Source of the DNA: CAIVAT01 sp038212325
Lineage (GTDB): Bacteria; Bacteroidota; Bacteroidia; Bacteroidales; FEN-979
DNA length: 64,000 nucleotides
NCBI GenBank assembly: GCA_038212325.1
Contig: JBBQUQ010000002.1
Coordinates: 6,514-70,513 of the forward strand
Direction of reading: 5' to 3'
Each line of letters opens with the position of its first letter. The first letter of the stretch is position 1. The notes beneath the pieces were generated by a model. The model had not been told where the DNA came from. It made no database searches and saw nothing but the letters and a program-made list of their open reading frames with translations. Shown here piece by piece: positions 59,330 to 64,000 of this stretch. The position numbers and the translations under genes were made by a program.

Positions 59330-60538
59330 ATGAAGATAATTGAAGTCGCTGCCAAACAAACGCGCAGGCAATTCCTGTCGCTGGTGGAAAAAATTTACCA
59401 GGGTGATCCCTATTACGTAAGGCCGCTTGATTCGGAAGTTGAATCGGTGTTTGATCCGGCTCAGAATGGGTTTTTTCAGCATGGCGAAGCTGCTCGCTGG
59501 ATCCTGGTGAACGGGGAGGAAGTGGTGATTGGGCGCATCGCAGCATTCATCAATGCCAGCAAGGCTTACACCTTTCAGCAACCAACGGGCGGCATGGGTT
59601 TCTTCGAATGCATCGATGACCGCGCTGCTGCTTTTGTTCTGTTTAACCAGGCACACGAGTGGCTGGCGGCCCGCGGTATGCAGGCCATGGACGGCCCCGT
59701 GAATTTCGGTGAAAATGATGTGAACTGGGGTTTGTTGGTGGAAGGATTCACCCACCCGGGATTCGGGATGAGTTACAACCCGCCTTACTACAAGGCATTT
59801 TTTGAAGCCTATGGATTTCAGTTTTATTTTGAACAGGTGTCGAACCACCTCGACCTTACCAAGCCATTCCCCGACCGTTTCTGGAAAATTGCCGAATGGT
59901 GCATGCGCAAGCCCGAGCTTACGTTCAGACATTTTACCTATGCAGAGGCCGACAAGTTTATCCTCGACATGAAGGAGGTGTATGATGATGCATGGAAATT
60001 TCATGAGAATTTCACTCCCATGGATATTTCCACGTTAAAAAAAGGGCTCGAAAAAGCAAAACCGTTCCTTGATCCGGAATTGATCTGGTATGTTTATCAT
60101 GAGAACGAACCCATTGCCTTCCTGATCCAGTTCCCGGATGTGAACCAGATACTGAAGCACCTCAACGGGAAGCTGCACTTTTGGAACAAACTCAGGTTTG
60201 CATGGCTGAAATACCGCAAAACGATCACCCGCAGCCGCATCGTGATTATGGGAGTAAAGCCGAAATATCAACGTTATGGCGTTGAATCCGGTATTTTCTG
60301 GCACCTCAACAAGGTCATGAAGCACAAGCCGCACATCACCGAAGTGGAACTTTCATGGGTGGGTGATTTTAACCCAAAGATGCGGGCGCTGCATGAATCG
60401 GTAGGTGCAGTGTTTGCCAAAAGGCATATCACCTACCGGAAAATATTTTCGGAAAATATTGAATTTCAGCGATCTGTCATAATTCCGGTTGATACGAAGG
60501 AGAAGGCAGTAAGGCAGGAAAAGAAACCGGGACTGTAA
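59330..60538 (+). CDS. GNAT-fold acyltransferase paralogue (copy 3)
   Basis: 402 residues (or 403 from 59327). KIIEVAAKQTRRQFLSLVEKIYQGDPYYVRPLDSEVESVFDP, IGRIAAFIN and MDGPVNFGENDVNWGLLVEGF align with the same segments of the two ceramide-cluster copies. GVKPKYQRYGVESGIFWHLNKVM is the acyl-CoA loop. It is more distant than those two are from each other. It lies divergent from the LptG-like gene, away from the sphingolipid cluster. It may acylate another lipid or a ceramide variant. No catalytic residue can be named with confidence. Confidence 0.7.
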   Translation: MKIIEVAAKQTRRQFLSLVEKIYQGDPYYVRPLDSEVESVFDPAQNGFFQHGEAARWILVNGEEVVIGRIAAFINASKAYTFQQPTGGMGFFECIDDRAAAFVLFNQAHEWLAARGMQAMDGPVNFGENDVNWGLLVEGFTHPGFGMSYNPPYYKAFFEAYGFQFYFEQVSNHLDLTKPFPDRFWKIAEWCMRKPELTFRHFTYAEADKFILDMKEVYDDAWKFHENFTPMDISTLKKGLEKAKPFLDPELIWYVYHENEPIAFLIQFPDVNQILKHLNGKLHFWNKLRFAWLKYRKTITRSRIVIMGVKPKYQRYGVESGIFWHLNKVMKHKPHITEVELSWVGDFNPKMRALHESVGAVFAKRHITYRKIFSENIEFQRSVIIPVDTKEKAVRQEKKPGL

Positions 60539-60554
60539 AAAATACAATGTTGTA

Positions 60555-60585
60555 TTGCATCGCCCCAAATTTTTTATTACTTTTG
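60555..60585 (+). promoter_or_regulatory. Bacteroidota-type promoter of an exported Asp-box protein
   Basis: TTG (60555-60557), 20 bases, TACTTTTG (60578-60585), 45 bases before the ATG at 60631. Confidence 0.6.
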
Positions 60586-60630
60586 TAGTCGTAAAAACTT
60601 TATCAAATGTCAAACTAAAAACAAACCAAC

Positions 60631-62460
60631 ATGAAAAAAACGTTACTCTTGGCAATTTCCCTGGTAATCGGTGTTGCTGTTATGGCGCAGCTCAAGCCGG
60701 TAAAGATCTCGGGTGCATTGCAGAACAGGGCTATTGCAGCTCCTGAAGCCATTGATAATTCCGCGTTGTTTACCCAAACCGGCAACCCGGTGGTAAATAC
60801 GAAAGCTGCTATGGATGCGGAAATAGGTAATTCCCTTACCTACGACATGCAGTCCAATGCAGCCATGATGAGCCGTTTGTATCGTTTTGAAGACGGAACT
60901 GTTGCCGGCACCTGGACAGGCGCCTGGCAATCCGGTGCTTCCGATCGTGGTTCCGGATACAATTACAAAGCCGGATCATGGGGATCTGCTCCGTCCGCAC
61001 GCATCGAAACCGTGAGATCAGGCTGGCCCAATTTAAATCCATGGATGGGCAACGGCGAACTGGTTGTATCTCATAATGGGACCTCTTCACTGGTTTTCAA
61101 CAGCCGTCCGGTAAAAGGTACCGGCAGTTGGACGCAAACACTCCCGCTTACCTGCCCGGCCGGCATTACCGACCTGGTGTGGCCAAGGGCTATAACCAGC
61201 GGCAGCAATTTCCAGAATATCCACATCATTACGATCGGCCGCGGCAACCTCAATGGCCAGACCGCTGCGTTGCTGTATTACCGGTCACTTGATGGCGGAA
61301 CTACCTGGGATAAGATGGGCGAAGTGCTTCCGGGCCTTGGCGGAACGGAATATCTTGCATTCGGTGGCGATGATTATGCCTGGATAGAACCCCATCACGA
61401 TACCATTGCATTTCTTTGTGGAGGATCATGGACCGATACCTTCCTCATGACCTCTTATGATAACGGGTCAACATGGACCAAGAAGATCATTCTGCCTAAC
61501 TATTATGGCCTGAACCCGCTCAATACTGTCACACCGACGTTCGTTTGCTCCGATGGAACGATTGCAGGTGCCATGGATAAGAACGGCGTTGTTCACGTTG
61601 CTTTTGGCCGTATGCGTGCCAGTGACGACGGTACCGGTCATAAGTACTATCCCGGAACCGATGGTGTGGTTTACTGGAATTCAACGATGCCGGCTTACGA
61701 TACTACCTTTTACAGGGAGATCGATACGCTGATTGCACACAACCTGTGTATTGGTTATGTGGTAGATGATGGGTCAGGCACCCCCATCCTCGATCCGTTC
61801 CCACTCTATGGCGTAAGCTTGTCGAGTTTCCCGCAGGTTGTGATCGATGATTACAACAACATCTATTTCTTCTGGTCAAGCCTTGTCACTGCCAACCCTT
61901 CGGCCAATAACCTGAACTACCGCCATATTTACGGACGTGCCTGGTACGATGGAAAACCGGCATGGTCGGAAATGAAAGACCTCAACGACGACGTGACTTA
62001 CTGGTTCCAGGAATTTGTTTATCCTGCCACTGCCACAAGCGTTAAGAACGACAAGATCCTCATGCTTATTCAAACTGCCGATCAGCCGGGTTCAACCATC
62101 AAGGATGCCACCATCCCTGAGCACGAGGTTAAGTTATCTTACCGCGAAGTTGCCGGTGCTACCTTTATTGGTACCGGACTGGAAGGCAACAAAGCAGCTG
62201 CCAAAAGTTTTATCGGGGCAAATTACCCGAACCCGGTTAAGGATTTCACTACGTTCAACCTGAAGATTGAGAATTCTGCTTCGGTCAGCATCGAAGTGTC
62301 CAACATCATGGGCCAGAAAGTAATGACCCTCGATAAAGGCATGATCGCCGCTGGTTCATATGATTTTTCCATCGATTGCAGCCAGTTCACTTCAGGCGTC
62401 TATTTTTACACAGTGAAGATCAATGGCGAATCCCACACGAAGAAAATGATTGTTGAATAA
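60631..62460 (+). CDS. Exported Asp-box (BNR-like) protein with T9SS C-terminal sorting domain
   Basis: 609 residues. Signal peptide to VMAQ. Two Asp boxes, SLDGGTTWDKMG (near residue 220) and SYDNGSTWTKK (near 275), mark a sialidase-like beta-propeller. The C-terminal region from about residue 529 (NYPNPVKDFTTFNLKIENSASVSIEVSNIMGQKV... YTVKINGESHTKKMIVE) is a Por secretion system type A sorting domain. It is predicted to be secreted through T9SS and attached to the cell surface. Propeller repeats alone do not prove sialidase activity. A similar protein follows. Confidence 0.85.
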   Translation: MKKTLLLAISLVIGVAVMAQLKPVKISGALQNRAIAAPEAIDNSALFTQTGNPVVNTKAAMDAEIGNSLTYDMQSNAAMMSRLYRFEDGTVAGTWTGAWQSGASDRGSGYNYKAGSWGSAPSARIETVRSGWPNLNPWMGNGELVVSHNGTSSLVFNSRPVKGTGSWTQTLPLTCPAGITDLVWPRAITSGSNFQNIHIITIGRGNLNGQTAALLYYRSLDGGTTWDKMGEVLPGLGGTEYLAFGGDDYAWIEPHHDTIAFLCGGSWTDTFLMTSYDNGSTWTKKIILPNYYGLNPLNTVTPTFVCSDGTIAGAMDKNGVVHVAFGRMRASDDGTGHKYYPGTDGVVYWNSTMPAYDTTFYREIDTLIAHNLCIGYVVDDGSGTPILDPFPLYGVSLSSFPQVVIDDYNNIYFFWSSLVTANPSANNLNYRHIYGRAWYDGKPAWSEMKDLNDDVTYWFQEFVYPATATSVKNDKILMLIQTADQPGSTIKDATIPEHEVKLSYREVAGATFIGTGLEGNKAAAKSFIGANYPNPVKDFTTFNLKIENSASVSIEVSNIMGQKVMTLDKGMIAAGSYDFSIDCSQFTSGVYFYTVKINGESHTKKMIVE

Positions 62461-62478
62461 TCATATCCTCTTCAATTC

Positions 62479-62517
62479 AAAAGAGGCTTTGGCGTAATGC
62501 TGAGGCCTCTTTTTTTT
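62479..62517 (+). terminator. Rho-independent terminator
   Basis: AAAAGAGGC and GCCTCTTTT arms (62479-62487, 62505-62513) with a 17-base loop, followed by T residues to 62517, 18 bases after the stop of the T9SS protein gene. Confidence 0.8.
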
Positions 62518-62545
62518 ACCGGTAATCCATCGTTATACATTAAAC

Positions 62546-62630
62546 CACCTCAACCCCCTGACCCCTCTCCTGAAAGAGAAGGGGAATTGGCCGGGGTCTT
62601 GTTTGCCTAACGGGTGCCGGGGGTGAGGTG
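62546..62630. repeat. Imperfect inverted repeat of C/G-rich blocks
   Basis: CACCTCAACCCCC at 62546-62558 pairs with GGGGGTGAGGTG at 62619-62630 (one extra A in the left arm); CCCCTCTC and GAGAAGGGG pair inside. This resembles a widespread class of small palindromic elements. It lies between two Asp-box genes. Confidence 0.65.
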
Positions 62631-62661
62631 CTTTGAGTCAAAATGAACCTTTTTATCCCGT

Positions 62662-62695
62662 TTTGAATATAATTTAATTTTTTTCAGTATATTTG
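62662..62695 (+). promoter_or_regulatory. Possible Bacteroidota-type promoter
   Basis: TTTG (62662-62665), 22 bases, TATATTTG (62688-62695), 27 bases before the ATG at 62723. Confidence 0.5.
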
Positions 62696-62722
62696 GCAAA
62701 ATTATTCACAAAACCCAACGTT

Positions 62723-64000
62723 ATGAAAAAATTTGTACTCCTGAGCCTGGCGATTGTTTTTGCCATGGTAAGTGTTGCTCAAAAAGCACAACTGAAGAAA
62801 GGCACACCTGTGTGTGGAAAGATTACCGAACAAATGATTGGTTATGAGCCTGTTAATACTTTTGGCACCTCTTTTGTAAAGCCGCAACCTACGGGGCTGA
62901 AGTATGCGGAAGGTACGAGAGGCCTGGTAAATGTGATCCCCCTTGGCACCTCGGCCAACGCCTATGGCTATGGATATGGTGGCGGTCAGAAGACCATGGT
63001 TTGGGCTGATGACAACCTGAATACGCTCATTAACGTTCACAGGATGGGACCGGGCTCAACCCCTCCGAGTTTCTCAGGGTACCTGGGTATCGACATCGGC
63101 GTTAACTTAGGCCAAGCTGCTGCTGACTGGACTAAAAATTACCAGATTTATTCTGCCACACTGAACAATGGCGGAACCTATTACCTCGACGCAGGCCGCT
63201 ATCCCCAGGGCGCCATTTACAATCCCGAAGGGAACACCAGCCTCGCAAATGCCTATGCAGTCTATTTTGCGCCAAATCTCTCCAACACCCTTTCAACATG
63301 GGGCGGATACAGCCATGGATCATGCAACATGGTCAACAATGCCGATTCGAACAAAACCCTCTACTGGTACGCTCCTCCCCCTTATACCTATATCCCCAAT
63401 GGCTTTACCATTACGAAAAACGGCATAGCGTTCTTTACCGACCTTGACCAGAACTGGGAAAGCGGCACTGTTGCATATGAAGGAAAAATTACGATGGGGA
63501 GAGGTATCTGGAATACTACGACCCATGCCTTCGATTATACGATGAGTTCCATACTGATGCCTACAACAGATAACAACCGCCCCGCAAATGAAAAAGTTGC
63601 GGCTTCACCCGATGGCAATATCGTTTGGGTCATGTCTATTTGCAACAACGGCGGTGCTGTACAAATCGGCGATTCGGCAAACTATTATCCTGTAATGGTC
63701 AGATCGACCGACGGCGGACTCACTTGGGAAGCCCCTATCGCTGTACAGCTCGACGGTCCCGATGGCATTGACGGTGTCAAGATGTACCTGAGCGATTATC
63801 GGATTGCACAACTGTTCAGTCCTCCATTGCCGCTCCGCGATGAGATTCCTTATACCACTGCTTTTGATGGTGACCTGAGCGTTGACAAATGGGGCAACCC
63901 GCATATCGGAGTCATTGTCGGCGTATCTGCAGGAGATTACTCCATTGCCACCGGCGACAGCGCGTACTGCGTGTTCGACATCTATTCAACCGACGACGGT
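62723..64000 (+). CDS. Exported Asp-box protein, N-terminal part (cut by window edge)
   Basis: 426 codons in frame to the window end with no stop. Signal peptide KKFVLLSLAIVFAMVSVAQ. It contains RSTDGGLTWEAP, an Asp box near residue 335, and STDDG at the end of the window, probably a second. VDKWGNPHIGVIVGV resembles MDKNGVVHVAFGRM of the preceding gene, so the two are probably paralogues. A T9SS sorting domain may follow outside the window. Function unknown. Confidence 0.75.
   Translation, partial: MKKFVLLSLAIVFAMVSVAQKAQLKKGTPVCGKITEQMIGYEPVNTFGTSFVKPQPTGLKYAEGTRGLVNVIPLGTSANAYGYGYGGGQKTMVWADDNLNTLINVHRMGPGSTPPSFSGYLGIDIGVNLGQAAADWTKNYQIYSATLNNGGTYYLDAGRYPQGAIYNPEGNTSLANAYAVYFAPNLSNTLSTWGGYSHGSCNMVNNADSNKTLYWYAPPPYTYIPNGFTITKNGIAFFTDLDQNWESGTVAYEGKITMGRGIWNTTTHAFDYTMSSILMPTTDNNRPANEKVAASPDGNIVWVMSICNNGGAVQIGDSANYYPVMVRSTDGGLTWEAPIAVQLDGPDGIDGVKMYLSDYRIAQLFSPPLPLRDEIPYTTAFDGDLSVDKWGNPHIGVIVGVSAGDYSIATGDSAYCVFDIYSTDDG

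Noticed and set aside
62723..64000. Calling the second Asp-box protein a sialidase
   Set aside because: Asp boxes are structural; the catalytic arginine triad and Tyr/Glu pair were not identified, and the gene is incomplete.

Overview
The window reads as a chromosomal contig from a Bacteroidota bacterium, probably of the Bacteroidales or Marinilabiliales kind. The evidence is a SusC/SusD pair, a Por-type (T9SS) C-terminal sorting domain, a gut-Bacteroides-like serine palmitoyltransferase, Bacteroidota-type RecQ and IorA, and several copies of the phylum's promoter signature (TTTG, about 19-22 bases, TAnnTTTG). No rRNA, tRNA, CRISPR array, integrase or transposase was seen. Coding density is high and most genes are housekeeping. 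Layout: 0-10 kb holds dtd (cut by the edge), pdxJ, an M19 dipeptidase, an adenosine deaminase-like enzyme, two lipoproteins, and a minus-strand cassette of lysine 2,3-aminomutase, two ATP-grasp ligases and a GNAT acetyltransferase. 10-15 kb holds envelope-stress type membrane proteins, tatC, and an ECF sigma / anti-sigma / CnrX-like sensor / Cys-rich secreted protein module. 15-22 kb is a sulfur-centred island: a cysteine synthase with a Cys-rich tail, a cysteine desulfurase-like enzyme, a NifX-like protein, an FNR-type regulator with four cluster-ligand cysteines, DsrE, TusE/DsrC, DUF1641 and a sulfide:quinone reductase. 22-35 kb holds tatA, queA, a porin, pssA, lptB, a decayed DUF5686 gene, kdsD, recQ, an OmpH/Skp-like protein, a DUF4296 lipoprotein, deoC and a TonB-dependent receptor. 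35-43 kb holds iorAB followed by a ceramide (sphingolipid) cluster: serine palmitoyltransferase, GNAT-like acyltransferase, ceramide reductase-like dehydrogenase and a second acyltransferase, with a decayed third copy just beyond. 43-49 kb is a SusCD pair with a clear terminator. 49-60 kb holds two membrane proteins, a histidine ammonia-lyase with an unusual Ala-Cys-Gly cofactor triad, hisS, ettA, two glycosyltransferases, an LptG-like permease and a further acyltransferase paralogue. 60-64 kb holds two exported Asp-box (BNR-like) proteins, the second cut by the edge. Themes: outer-membrane and lipid biogenesis genes recur (pssA, lptB, kdsD, lptG, sphingolipid genes, glycosyltransferases). The sulfur island looks like a sulfide-oxidation and persulfide-relay unit with a possible oxygen-sensing regulator next to it. 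The aminomutase / ATP-grasp / GNAT cassette is the best candidate for an uncharacterised small-molecule pathway, probably built on beta-lysine. A second theme is intergenic repeat structure: 7-bp and 8-bp tandem arrays occur at five places, one inside a glycosyltransferase reading frame and one just upstream of the ceramide reductase gene, together with palindromes sharing a GCTAAAGC core. All functions are read from sequence by eye; no search was run.
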